58,293 nucleotides of DNA. Origin: JBHPCZ01 sp042573625 (GTDB lineage Bacteria; Desulfobacterota; Desulfobacteria; Desulfobacterales; UBA11574). The DNA lies in contig JBHPCZ010000006.1 in assembly GCA_042573625.1 (NCBI GenBank), positions 1-58,293 on the forward strand, read 5' to 3'. Under the pieces are notes generated by a model. It was not told where the DNA came from, ran no database searches, and was given only the letters and a program-made list of their open reading frames with translations. Positions 50,505 to 58,293 of this stretch are shown here, piece after piece. How positions within the stretch are numbered: the stretch's first letter is position 1; every line of letters begins with the position of its first letter. The position numbers and the translations under genes were made by a program.

Positions 50505-50537
50505 AAAGGCCCGAACAATGTTCGGGCCTTTTTTTTT
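50505..50537 (+). terminator. Intrinsic terminator of fhs
   Basis: AAAGGCCCGAACA pairs with TGTTCGGGCCTTT around a short loop and is followed by a run of T. Confidence 0.93.
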
Positions 50538-50708
50538 CGAATGACGTTGAATCAAAATGGCGAGCGCTAACCCTGCAGTTTGCTTCAGGGTACTCTTCGA
50601 TCTCTCCTTCCAGCGAAAAGCGATTTGGGCAACAACCCGTTGACACGCAACCCTCGGTTTTCTATACTTTCCATCTCTGCTTCAAAAAGCCTAACCGGGA
50701 GGTTTAAA

Positions 50709-51473
50709 TTGATTGAAGTAAAAAGAATAACAAAGATCGAAGATTTTAAGCGATTATCTGAAATCCAGAAAGACGCCTGGGGATTTACGGATCTGGACGT
50801 AGAACCGCATCACCTGATGACAAGAGTACAAAAATACGGGGGGCTCATACACGGCCTCTATGTTGACGATATCCTGATCGGCTTTACTTCGGCGATCGTC
50901 GGAAGATGGAAAGGGGAGCACTTTATTTATTCCCACATGGCCGCGGTTAGAAAAGAGCATCAGAGCCGGGGTTTTGGGTTTTTATTGAAAAAAGCGCAAA
51001 GAGAAGAAGTGCTGAAAATGGGATATGATCTGATGCGCTGGAATTTTGACCCCCTGGAGTCCATGAACGCATATTTTAATTTTCACAGACTGGGCGTTAT
51101 CAGCAGGGAGTACGAGAGGAACATATACGGCGAGGGTGAGAGCGGGCTTCACAAGGGGCTTCCCACAGACAGACTTATCGCGACCTGGGATTTAACATCG
51201 GACCGGGTGGCCAAAAAGATGGAAGGAAAAGAGCCGTCGATTCTGGAAAATATATCTCCTGGCAGATTGGGAAATTTTACTCAAGAAACGATGCATATTG
51301 AAATACCCACAGATATAAGGTCATTGAAAAAAACCGATCTGAACGAAGCCATTGAATGGAGAGCGAAAACGAGGGCGCTTTTTGAACTGGCCTTTCAAAA
51401 AGGGTATATCGCGAAAGATATTGTGTTTTCGAAGGATAAAAAGAGAATCTTTTTTAAATTAAACTTAAGTTGA
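50709..51473 (+). CDS. GNAT-superfamily N-acyltransferase (COG3375-like)
   Basis: 254 aa from a TTG at 50709 with GGGAGG exactly six bases upstream; earlier frames overlap the fhs terminator region. The GNAT core has IQKDAWGFTDLDVEPHH, GFTSAIVGRWKGEHFIYSHM, AVRKEHQSRGFGFLLKKAQR (acyl-CoA loop) and MRWNFDPLESMNAYFNFHRLG. Proteins of this kind accompany N-succinylamino-acid racemases and succinylate D-amino acids in Geobacillus. The next gene encodes such an enolase-family enzyme, so the pair may convert D- to L-amino acids. Confidence 0.8.
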   Translation: MIEVKRITKIEDFKRLSEIQKDAWGFTDLDVEPHHLMTRVQKYGGLIHGLYVDDILIGFTSAIVGRWKGEHFIYSHMAAVRKEHQSRGFGFLLKKAQREEVLKMGYDLMRWNFDPLESMNAYFNFHRLGVISREYERNIYGEGESGLHKGLPTDRLIATWDLTSDRVAKKMEGKEPSILENISPGRLGNFTQETMHIEIPTDIRSLKKTDLNEAIEWRAKTRALFELAFQKGYIAKDIVFSKDKKRIFFKLNLS

Positions 51474-51668
51474 TCTATTTTTGCGAAGATATGTGCTGGG
51501 ATCTTGATGTAGAAAGATTTGCACAGACCGCAGGTGCCCCGCAGGAAATGCCCTTGGGGTGCATACCCGTGGATATGTCGAGGATTTTTGCAAAGCCTTT
51601 ATGCGCAAGAGATCGGTGCAGATCGAGTAAATAATCGCTCAATTTAGGTTAAAGATGGAGAAGTACAA

Positions 51669-52787
51669 ATGAAAAGAATTGAACGAATCGACGCCGTAGA
51701 AATGGTTATTGTAAAACTGCCCCTTGTCAGTCCGTTTGAAACAAGCTTCTCCGTCCAGGCCCACAGAGAGGCGTTGCTTTTAAAAATCACTTCCAATGGT
51801 GTCAACGGATGGGGAGAGTGTGTCACTTCTCCGGATCCTTATTACTCATATGAAACCAACGCCACGGCGGCTCACATGATTAAGGACTTTCTGGTTCCGA
51901 TGCTGATGCCCCTAAAAAATTTTCCCGTTGAAGACGTTTTGCAAAAATTTGAGCGGATTCGAGGGCATAATATGGCAAAGGCCGCTGTGGAAAATGCCCT
52001 TTTGGATCTTCTGGCCCGAATAAGCGAACTTCCGCTGTTCAAACTCATCGAAGGGCAATCCAAAAAAATAATGTCGGGGATCAGTATCGGGATCAAGGAG
52101 AACGTGGATGATCTCCTGGCATCGATTCAGGAGGCCTGTGACAAGAAGTATCAGAGAATCAAAATTAAAATAAAAAAAGGCAGGGACGTTGAAATCCTGA
52201 AAGCGGTTCGCGATTCATTTCCCGATATTCAGCTCATGGCCGATGCAAATGCAGATTATTCACTTGAAGATGCCCATATTTTAAAAAGGTTCGACGCATT
52301 CAATCTAATGATGATCGAACAGCCCCTGAATTACGATGACATCTACCTTCATTCATTGCTTCAGCAGCAAATCAACACGCCCATCTGCCTTGATGAGTCC
52401 ATAAAAAACCTGGATGATGCTAAAACCGCTTCTGCACTCGGCAGCGGCAGAATAATCAATATCAAACAGGGGCGAGTGGGCGGCATGATCAAATCCAACG
52501 AGATTCAGGAGTTTTGCAAGAATAACCACATCAAGGTATGGTCGGGAGGCATGCTTGAAACCGGAATCGGAAGAGCCTTCAACATCCACCTGCAAACACT
52601 GCCGGGTTTTGTTCTCCCCGGCGACACCTCGGAAACCTCACGCTATTTTGCCGAAGATATTGTCGACCCACCCGTGCTCCTGGACCCGGACGGTTTTATA
52701 CATATCCCTGAAGGACCCGGAATCGGTGTTCAGGTTGTTCCCGAGTTACTGGAGCGATATAAGATATTCAATGAAAGAATTGGATGA
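51669..52787 (+). CDS. MenC-like enolase-superfamily enzyme, probable N-succinylamino-acid racemase
   Basis: 372 aa; GGAG eight bases before the ATG. N-terminal capping domain (about 1-130), then a barrel with the KIKIKKG lysine pair (KxK), LMADANADYSLEDA, MIEQPLNYDD, ICLDESIKNLDDA (metal ligands D, E, D) and KVWSGGMLETGIGRAFN. o-Succinylbenzoate synthase and N-succinylamino-acid racemase share this signature. No menaquinone genes are adjacent, and the GNAT neighbour favours the racemase. The needed desuccinylase is not in the window. Confidence 0.85.
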   Translation: MKRIERIDAVEMVIVKLPLVSPFETSFSVQAHREALLLKITSNGVNGWGECVTSPDPYYSYETNATAAHMIKDFLVPMLMPLKNFPVEDVLQKFERIRGHNMAKAAVENALLDLLARISELPLFKLIEGQSKKIMSGISIGIKENVDDLLASIQEACDKKYQRIKIKIKKGRDVEILKAVRDSFPDIQLMADANADYSLEDAHILKRFDAFNLMMIEQPLNYDDIYLHSLLQQQINTPICLDESIKNLDDAKTASALGSGRIINIKQGRVGGMIKSNEIQEFCKNNHIKVWSGGMLETGIGRAFNIHLQTLPGFVLPGDTSETSRYFAEDIVDPPVLLDPDGFIHIPEGPGIGVQVVPELLERYKIFNERIG

Positions 52788-52803
52788 AGGTGAGCCGTCA
52801 GAC

Positions 52804-53577
52804 TTATGGGTTTTCGTCTATGATCTTTTCCAAACCGTTTTTTATGCTTACGGGAAGATTAAAATCCCTCCACTTGTTTTCCAGTACTTCTTTTCGGTCG
52901 GTTGGGGATAAGTCCGTGCTGGAATTAAGGTGAATCGGCACAAATGGAAATATCGATATCAGATTGGCCTGCATTATACCGGATTCGGAGTGTTTATGTG
53001 AAAAGATAAACGCATGATACATCTCGTGAAGCAGGGTTTTGGAATCCATGTTTTTAACAATGATGTAGCGTCGATAAACATCGTCAATCACACCGTTCCA
53101 GCCTCCTATCAATCCCTTTTTTATCTTTTCCGAAGTCGTTGGTTGATAGATACATATGCAAATGTCAAAGTCATCCCGGTAAGGTTTTGACAGGACATAT
53201 GCATGGCCCAGCATATCACTTCTCTTTTTAGAGGGCCACTTATCGGAATTCGTCAATCTCACAGTTGTCGTCAAGGTTATGCCAACCTGGGCTTTCATAT
53301 AAGAACTGGTTTCCCTGATCAGAGCGTCGGCTGTTTCAAGCGGAATGTCTTCATCAGTAATCAAACAAATGCTTAGGTTTCTGACCGGCAAATTCTCCTG
53401 AACAAACTGGGTGTTTTCGATGTCGCTCTTTGTTGTTGCACAACCCGATATAAAAACGGTTAAAAAAAAGAAGACAAAGAAGAATCTAACCCATTGACGC
53501 CGCCTGAACATTTTCAGTCCATTGCCTTGAAAATCAGATTCAGCCATACATGTTTTATGTTCAGGACTGCTTTTCAT
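52804..53577 (-). CDS. Lipoprotein with HExxH metallopeptidase motif
   Basis: 257 aa from the ATG at 53577 (GAAGGA seven bases upstream). A start at 53511 would put the lipoprotein signal (FFFVFFFLTVFISGCATT, lipobox ISGC) nearer the N-terminus and is a real alternative. In the second half, LLHEMYHAFIFSHKHSESGIM has HExxH plus a third His six residues on and a Met two residues after Gly, like the HExxHxxxxxH and Met-turn of metzincins. Otherwise not recognised. A cell-envelope peptidase is possible; activity is inferred from the motif only. Confidence 0.65.
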   Translation of the reverse strand: MKSSPEHKTCMAESDFQGNGLKMFRRRQWVRFFFVFFFLTVFISGCATTKSDIENTQFVQENLPVRNLSICLITDEDIPLETADALIRETSSYMKAQVGITLTTTVRLTNSDKWPSKKRSDMLGHAYVLSKPYRDDFDICICIYQPTTSEKIKKGLIGGWNGVIDDVYRRYIIVKNMDSKTLLHEMYHAFIFSHKHSESGIMQANLISIFPFVPIHLNSSTDLSPTDRKEVLENKWRDFNLPVSIKNGLEKIIDENP

Positions 53578-53581
53578 CTAT

Positions 53582-54220
53582 CTATCCTTCGTAAAGCACC
53601 GCCAGGATAGTGGCTTTGCCGCTTTTGGAAGCAACCAGGTGCGGTGTGGTTGACAGGTAATAGGCGCTGTCTCCGGGTTCCAGCTCGAACGAATCTTCTC
53701 CAATATTGAGCACAACCACGCCGTCAAGGACATAAATAAATTCTTCGCCTTCATGTATGGATACTTCTTGTTCCGGGTTTTCTTCGAGCTGGACAATCAG
53801 CGCCTCCATGTGCCGCCCTTTTACTTCAGGGGCAAGACTCTTGTAAACATAGACCTGTTTTTTGCCTTTCTGGGATGTGGATCTCGATACAATTTTCTGT
53901 TCATCCTTTCGGGTTATGGCGTAGAGCTTGTCGCCAATGCCCGAAACCAGACGGCTGAAGGCGCTGTCAAGGGCTTTTGAAAGCTTGATAACCGTACCCA
54001 GTTGCGGCTGGACTTTACTTGATTCAATGTTCGACAAAAGACCTACGTCAAACCCTGTCAGGTTTGAAAGCTCGTCAAGAGACAATCCCTTTTCTTCCCT
54101 CAGTGCTCTGATCCGTTCGCCGATTTCTTCTTCACCTTCAGGTGGTTTTTTTGAAATATCTCCGGTCAAATCTTCAAAAAAGTCGACATTGATGTGAGGT
54201 TTTTTGTTCTTTTTTTCCAT
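53582..54220 (-). CDS. XRE-family regulator with C-terminal cupin
   Basis: 212 aa from the ATG at 54220 (GAGGAG upstream; the longer frame lacks a site). An HTH of XRE type lies at about 30-85 (IRALREEKGLSLDELSNLTG, LLSNIESSKVQPQLGTVIKL). The cupin is at about 135-210 (EVSIHEGEEFIYVLDGVVVLN, LEPGDSAYYLSTTPHLVAS). Such regulators sense a small molecule in the cupin. It stands at the end of the acyl-CoA degradation set and probably controls it (inference). Confidence 0.9.
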   Translation of the reverse strand: MEKKNKKPHINVDFFEDLTGDISKKPPEGEEEIGERIRALREEKGLSLDELSNLTGFDVGLLSNIESSKVQPQLGTVIKLSKALDSAFSRLVSGIGDKLYAITRKDEQKIVSRSTSQKGKKQVYVYKSLAPEVKGRHMEALIVQLEENPEQEVSIHEGEEFIYVLDGVVVLNIGEDSFELEPGDSAYYLSTTPHLVASKSGKATILAVLYEG

Positions 54221-54321
54221 TTTGTACTCCTCATCAGGCCTTGTAGGAACCAAACAATTAAACCCTTTCGGCATAGTTTATGAAATATTTGTGATAAGTA
54301 TCTACTTTAGCAGACCGTATT

Positions 54322-55344
54322 TTAATAGGTCCGCCCGGTCAGTTCTTTTGGTATTCTCCCGGTATGAACACATTCCGAACGCAGACGCCTGCCAACTATT
54401 TTTTCCATCATACGCCCGATTTGGAGCACCCTGTCCACATCAACCCCGGTATCAATTCCCATTTCATCCATCATCACCACCATATCCTCGGTGGAAACAA
54501 GGCCGACAATGCCCGGATCCTCGTAATAGTATTCTCCGGTACCGGGGACAGGAACGCCGTCTATGAAGTTGGCAGGCTGACCGCCGGTACCGCCCATGGT
54601 CGACTCAAAATGCGTTATCCCGGCCTGAAGGGCGGCCAGGACATTGGCAAGCCCCCAACCGCGGGTTACATGAAAATGGGCCAGATGTTTCGTCGGATCT
54701 GGAATGTCATCCAGAATCATGGAAAAATATTCGTATACCTTGTTTGGCGGAGCCGACCCGTCATGGTCGGCATGCTCGATATCATCCGCGCCGATATCGA
54801 GCCACTGCTTGGTGAATTCCACGGCTTTTTTCAATTCCGTTGGGCCCTCGATAGGACAGCCCCATATGGTGCTGACCGTTCCGCAGACCTTGATCCCGAC
54901 GTCGCGGGCTCTGGGGATGTATGTTTCACACATCCGCCAGTATTCTGACAAAGAAAGCCCGGAATTGGTCCGGTGATGGGATTCGCTGGTCGAAACCATG
55001 AACAGTATCCGGTCCGGACCATACCCGTCCAACCGCGCCTGAATCGCTCGCTCTACAGCTCTTTCCCGGATGGTTATGGCTGTAAGTTCCACATCCTTTA
55101 AAAGGTGCTCCACTTTTTTGCTGGCACGCAGGCGCTTTAAAAGATCGTCGGCATCTTTAAACTGAGGCATTACCCTGGGACTTCCAAAATTGGTAACCTC
55201 TATCCGTTTGAATCCGGCAAGAACCAGCTGTTCAGACAGCCACAGCTTTGCGTCCGTCGGTATAAATTTTTCTTCATGCTGGAATCCGTCCCTTACGGTA
55301 ATATCGCCTAAAACCACTTTTTTGGGGTATTTTAATAAAGCCAT
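54322..55344 (-). CDS. HMG-CoA-lyase-like enzyme
   Basis: 340 aa; GGGAGGG before the ATG. TIM-barrel of the HMGL family: VVLGDITVRDGFQHEEKFIP (metal-binding DxxxRDGxQ, here T for L), RIEVTNFGSPRVMPQF, GIKVCGTVSTIWGCPIEG, DIEHADHDGSAPPN, AHFHVTRGWGLANVLAALQA and STMGGTGGQPAN. Known HMG-CoA lyases cleave HMG-CoA to acetyl-CoA and acetoacetate at the end of leucine breakdown. It lies behind carboxyltransferase and hydratase genes, which fits that pathway. Confidence 0.82.
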   Translation of the reverse strand: MALLKYPKKVVLGDITVRDGFQHEEKFIPTDAKLWLSEQLVLAGFKRIEVTNFGSPRVMPQFKDADDLLKRLRASKKVEHLLKDVELTAITIRERAVERAIQARLDGYGPDRILFMVSTSESHHRTNSGLSLSEYWRMCETYIPRARDVGIKVCGTVSTIWGCPIEGPTELKKAVEFTKQWLDIGADDIEHADHDGSAPPNKVYEYFSMILDDIPDPTKHLAHFHVTRGWGLANVLAALQAGITHFESTMGGTGGQPANFIDGVPVPGTGEYYYEDPGIVGLVSTEDMVVMMDEMGIDTGVDVDRVLQIGRMMEKIVGRRLRSECVHTGRIPKELTGRTY

Positions 55345-55720
55345 CTGTACCCTCCCTAATAAAATCGAAAATTGTCGATTGAATATTTAAGAATGTCAGC
55401 CAATTCTTTTAAAGAGAGCCGGTCTCAAATAATTCAGGAATGGGAGTGTTTTTCTTTCGAAGCCCTTGAGATAGCGGAATGAATGATCAGCAGCGAAATC
55501 GTGCACTGTTTGAATGTATTAGGGATCGTTAAGAAAGAACAGCGGGATGCTCTATTCATGCTCGAATTAGAACTGTCGAAAGGTCCCTACCATTTTTTTA
55601 ATTTTTGATTCTCTGTTTTTTCTTTACGAACCCTTATACATGAGTTTGCACGATGCAGTCGTTGATTATTCGTGGAGCTATTGAATAAAAAAACTCCCCT
55701 TTCTTCAAAATAGTAAAAAA
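55345..55720. other. 376-bp intergenic region within the acyl-CoA set
   Basis: Two short frames (from 55393 and 55483) lie in the same phase separated by one TGA, but neither has a ribosome site, so they are not called. It divides the carboxyltransferase and lyase genes and may carry a promoter for the latter. Confidence 0.35.
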
Positions 55721-57322
55721 TTAAAATCGAAAGTTGCCGAAAGACGGCTCGCCAATGGGTTTCAGCAGGCTCACCTCAAAGGCCATGGCCAACCCGTCGC
55801 GAATCTCTGAAAACTTGAGAACCCTGTCATTTAAAAGGCGGGCCCCGCAGTAAAACGGATGTGATTCGCCGTCGTATTTTTCGATCATTTCCTGGCTGAA
55901 TGCATCCCTCTCGGCCTCGGTCATCGGATTCTGCTGTGCCGCACGTTTGCGCTCTTCAATTGAAAGCAGAACGCCGGCCGCGCTCCGGCCACTCATAACC
56001 GACGTACGCGCCCTCATGGTGGAAAAAAGAAAATGGGGCCTGTATGCCCTGCCGCACATTCCATAATTGGCGGCTCCGTTGTCCGGCCCGATCACAAGCT
56101 GGATACGGGGGACCTGAGCACATGAAGCCGCCCGCACCATATCCGCTCCGTATTTTCCGATCCCCATATGTTCTGATTCTGATCCCACCATATAGCCGGG
56201 AGAGCTCTGGACAAACAGAATCGGAGTTTTCTCCTGTGAGCATCGGATAATCCATTCCGTGGCCTTGCATGCCGCTTCACTAAAGATGATACCGACGCCA
56301 TTGGCCGCCACCACACCGACAGTTATACCTTTAATGCGCATTTTACCGGTGACGATATTATCTCCCCGGCCGGGCGCATAATTCTTTTTGTATTCGGAAA
56401 AGACGCTGTCGTCCGCAAACGCCTTCAAAAATGCGCGAACATTGATTCCCTGATGAACAGACGACGGAAGTACTTCATAAATAGATCCTTCAGGCACTTG
56501 AGGCGGTGTTTCTGTATAACGGTTCGCGCAAAATTTCTGGGGCGGTTCAAGCATGAGAATTTCTCTGACAATGGAGATGCCTTCCTCCTGGTCGGCGCAA
56601 AAATGATCCGCACCGCCTGAAACTTGGGTATGAACCTTTGCACCGCCTAAATCTTCGGCTGAAATAACCTCACCGGTTGCCATTTTTACCAATGGAGGAC
56701 CGCCCAAAAAAGAATACGCCAGTCTGTCAATCATCACCGACTGACAGGCCATAAAAACGATATAGGCGCCACCGGCGGTGTTGCCGCCGGTGCTCAGGGT
56801 GATCTGTTTGAGACCCATGGCCGACATTCGAGCCATATTGTAAAACATGGATCCGAAATGCTGATCATCAGGAAAGACATCGGCCTGCATGGGCAGGAAT
56901 GCACCGCCCGAATCGGCAATATAGACACAATTCAGTCCGCATCGTTCGGCAATCGCCTGGGCTCTCATATGTTTTTTCAGCGTAATCGGAAAGTAGGTGC
57001 CGGCCTTAACACGGCTGTCATTGGCAACAATCATGGTCCAGTTGCCGTGGATTTTCCCCAATCCCGTCACAAGGCCTCCGCAGGGGACATCCATTACTCC
57101 GGGATAATCCATTCCGAAACCCGCGATGCGGCTGAGTTCAAAAAACTCGGATTCCGGATCGATCAGTTTCTGAACCAGTTCTCTGACTGGACGCTTGCCC
57201 TGTTTAATCAGTTTGTCAACAGCCCTTTCACCACCGGGCCACATGGCCTGGTCAACCCGTTCTTCGAGTTTTTTTTCTTCATTTTCCCAGAATGATCGAT
57301 TGTCCACTTTTTTCTCCGCCAT
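55721..57322 (-). CDS. Acyl-CoA carboxylase carboxyltransferase subunit (methylcrotonyl-CoA type)
   Basis: 533 aa. Two crotonase-fold halves: GLVTGLGKIHGNWTMIVAND, CVYIADSGGAFLPMQADVFP, STGGNTAGGAYIVFMACQSV in the first; ANGVGIIFSEAACKATEWII, PILFVQSSPGYMVGSESEH and GMCGRAYRPHFLFSTMRART in the second. Length and motifs agree with the beta subunits of methylcrotonyl- and geranyl-CoA carboxylases. The biotin carboxylase/carrier subunit is not in the window. No clear ribosome site; 45 bases after the hydratase gene. Confidence 0.85.
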   Translation of the reverse strand: MAEKKVDNRSFWENEEKKLEERVDQAMWPGGERAVDKLIKQGKRPVRELVQKLIDPESEFFELSRIAGFGMDYPGVMDVPCGGLVTGLGKIHGNWTMIVANDSRVKAGTYFPITLKKHMRAQAIAERCGLNCVYIADSGGAFLPMQADVFPDDQHFGSMFYNMARMSAMGLKQITLSTGGNTAGGAYIVFMACQSVMIDRLAYSFLGGPPLVKMATGEVISAEDLGGAKVHTQVSGGADHFCADQEEGISIVREILMLEPPQKFCANRYTETPPQVPEGSIYEVLPSSVHQGINVRAFLKAFADDSVFSEYKKNYAPGRGDNIVTGKMRIKGITVGVVAANGVGIIFSEAACKATEWIIRCSQEKTPILFVQSSPGYMVGSESEHMGIGKYGADMVRAASCAQVPRIQLVIGPDNGAANYGMCGRAYRPHFLFSTMRARTSVMSGRSAAGVLLSIEERKRAAQQNPMTEAERDAFSQEMIEKYDGESHPFYCGARLLNDRVLKFSEIRDGLAMAFEVSLLKPIGEPSFGNFRF

Positions 57323-57367
57323 ATCAAAATAGTAATGTTTTCGTAAAATTGAAGAATTTCAAACAAA

Positions 57368-58150
57368 TCATTTTCCTTTATATATTGGTTTTCTTTTTTC
57401 TTGAAAAGCAGCCAGCCCTTCAAGGCGATCCTCGGTGGGAATCGTTACCCAATAGGCATTCGACTCAATATCGAGACCGGTGTGAAGATCGGTTTCAAGG
57501 CCATAGTTGATGGCATATTTGGCCTGTTCAATGGCAATGGGACCGGTTTCACATATCATGGCGGCCATTTTATTGCATTCATCGAGGAGCACATCATTTG
57601 CACATATTTTATTTACTAGCCCCATCTCCAACGCCTCCTGGGCGTCCACACGCCGGCCGGTGAAAATAAGTTCCTTGGCTTTTCCGCGGCCGATCAGTCT
57701 GGGAAGTCGCTGGGTCCCTCCGGCGCCGGGAATGATCGCAAAACGGGTTTCTGTCAGGCCCATGGAGGCGTTCACAGCCGCGATACGGATATCGCAGGAC
57801 AGGGCAAGTTCAGTCCCGCCGCCAAGGGCAAAGCCGTTTATCGCCGCAATAACCGGCTTGTTAAGGAACTCAATGGAAGTAAAAAGGTTTCGCATCGTGA
57901 AAATAAACTCTTTGACCTGAAGCTCATCCATGGTGCTGCGTTCTTTTAGGTCAGCTCCCCCACAGAAAGCTTTTCCGCCGGATCCTGTAATAATAATAAC
58001 CCGGATTTCAGGCTTAAATTTAAGCGCCTCAATCTGATCCCTCACGCCATACAGCAGTTCGAGATTAAAGGCGTTCATCACTTCAGGGCGGTTCAGCGTC
58101 AGCGTTGCCACACCATTCTGTTCTTCTGCCAGGAGGATCTTGCTGTCCAT
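57368..58150 (-). CDS. Enoyl-CoA hydratase, probably methylglutaconyl-CoA hydratase
   Basis: 260 aa from the ATG at 58150 (GAGAGGAAAG upstream). Crotonase motifs: LTLNRPEVMNAFN, GSGGKAFCGGADLKER (oxyanion hole), AAINGFALGGGTELALSCD (oxyanion hole) and ETRFAIIPGAGGTQRLPRLIG (catalytic Glu in the first half and Gly in place of the second Glu of classical hydratases, as in AUH-type enzymes). Together with the carboxyltransferase and HMG-CoA-lyase-like genes it gives the last steps of leucine breakdown. Confidence 0.88.
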   Translation of the reverse strand: MDSKILLAEEQNGVATLTLNRPEVMNAFNLELLYGVRDQIEALKFKPEIRVIIITGSGGKAFCGGADLKERSTMDELQVKEFIFTMRNLFTSIEFLNKPVIAAINGFALGGGTELALSCDIRIAAVNASMGLTETRFAIIPGAGGTQRLPRLIGRGKAKELIFTGRRVDAQEALEMGLVNKICANDVLLDECNKMAAMICETGPIAIEQAKYAINYGLETDLHTGLDIESNAYWVTIPTEDRLEGLAAFQEKRKPIYKGK

Positions 58151-58293
58151 TAGCTTTCCTCTCAAATCTATTTATGCTTTACTATGAACTTTGATATAAT
58201 TGAGCCGTCTGGGATTTTTCGCTGTTCAACCGCGCAATGGATAATCATCTTTTAAACCGTGTGAACTCGTGGTTAAAGGATCGTTAGAAAGAA

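Noticed and set aside
49073..50518. 481-codon open frame on the minus strand over fhs
   Set aside because: It mirrors the strong codon bias of fhs, has Gly/His-rich improbable protein sequence and no ribosome site.
55393..55611. Two short frames joined by one TGA, considered as another selenoprotein
   Set aside because: No ribosome site, no hairpin after the TGA, and no paralogue to compare.
1..58293. tRNA, rRNA or CRISPR arrays
   Set aside because: No cloverleaf, rRNA-like segment or regularly spaced direct repeats were recognised by eye.

Overview
The window looks like chromosome from a strictly anaerobic, sulfate-reducing, completely oxidising member of the Desulfobacterota (Desulfobacterales-like). 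The indications are formate-tetrahydrofolate ligase of the Wood-Ljungdahl pathway, hybrid-cluster protein with an HcpR-type regulator and its palindromes, the DUF39/NIL-ferredoxin route to homocysteine, a leucine/isovalerate degradation set, many PAS, sigma-54 and DksA-like regulators, and apparent selenocysteine use. The lineage is inferred from gene content only.

Layout. 1-1437: the end of a WbsX-like glycan gene and a gene-free stretch. 1438-7264: thioredoxin reductase, then a leftward run of signalling and small genes (PilZ, STAS-like, CBM48, Cys-rich, PAS-LuxR, TSUP permease). 7600-20324: a long rightward thiol/metalloid island with two CxC-type ArsR repressors (each with a palindromic operator over its -10 box), an ArsP-like permease, four thioredoxin-fold proteins, CcdA, FmdE, two TSUP permeases, two related 49-aa proteins, an Fe-S protein, the Acr3 arsenite pump, a CCG-domain Fe-S protein, and two paralogous genes that the usual code cannot read because each carries two consecutive in-frame TGA codons. 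20448-22479: homocysteine synthesis behind a leader with promoter, Met-rich peptide and mutually exclusive hairpins ending in a terminator. 22501-27700: Fe-S protein, HD protein, Hcp, HcpR and a sulfite-reductase-like Fe-S protein. 28227-33300: a sigma-54 regulator among small nucleic-acid-related genes (two DksA-like, HU, two OB-like, two zinc ribbons), with three -24/-12 promoters nearby. 33378-35997: arginine to putrescine (pyruvoyl arginine decarboxylase, deoxyhypusine-synthase-like enzyme, agmatinase). 36351-48065: adenylate/guanylate cyclase, glycosyltransferase, START protein, response regulator, RNB ribonuclease, heterodimeric ABC exporter. 48710-52787: fhs, then a GNAT and N-succinylamino-acid-racemase-like pair. 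52804-58150: lipoprotein with HExxH, XRE-cupin regulator, HMG-CoA-lyase-like enzyme, carboxyltransferase and enoyl-CoA hydratase.

Three things stand out. (1) A family of small proteins with a predicted Sec-Sec (UU) pair is present twice, at the middle and the end of the ars-type island. Each copy has a short hairpin with an identical GGTCG loop the same distance after the TGA pair. (2) A complete candidate attenuator has a peptide with six methionines in 26 residues in front of homocysteine synthesis genes. (3) A compact sigma-54 module places three good -24/-12 promoters around one sigma-54 activator gene. Several intergenic gaps also hold 50-170 bp elements with terminal inverted repeats.
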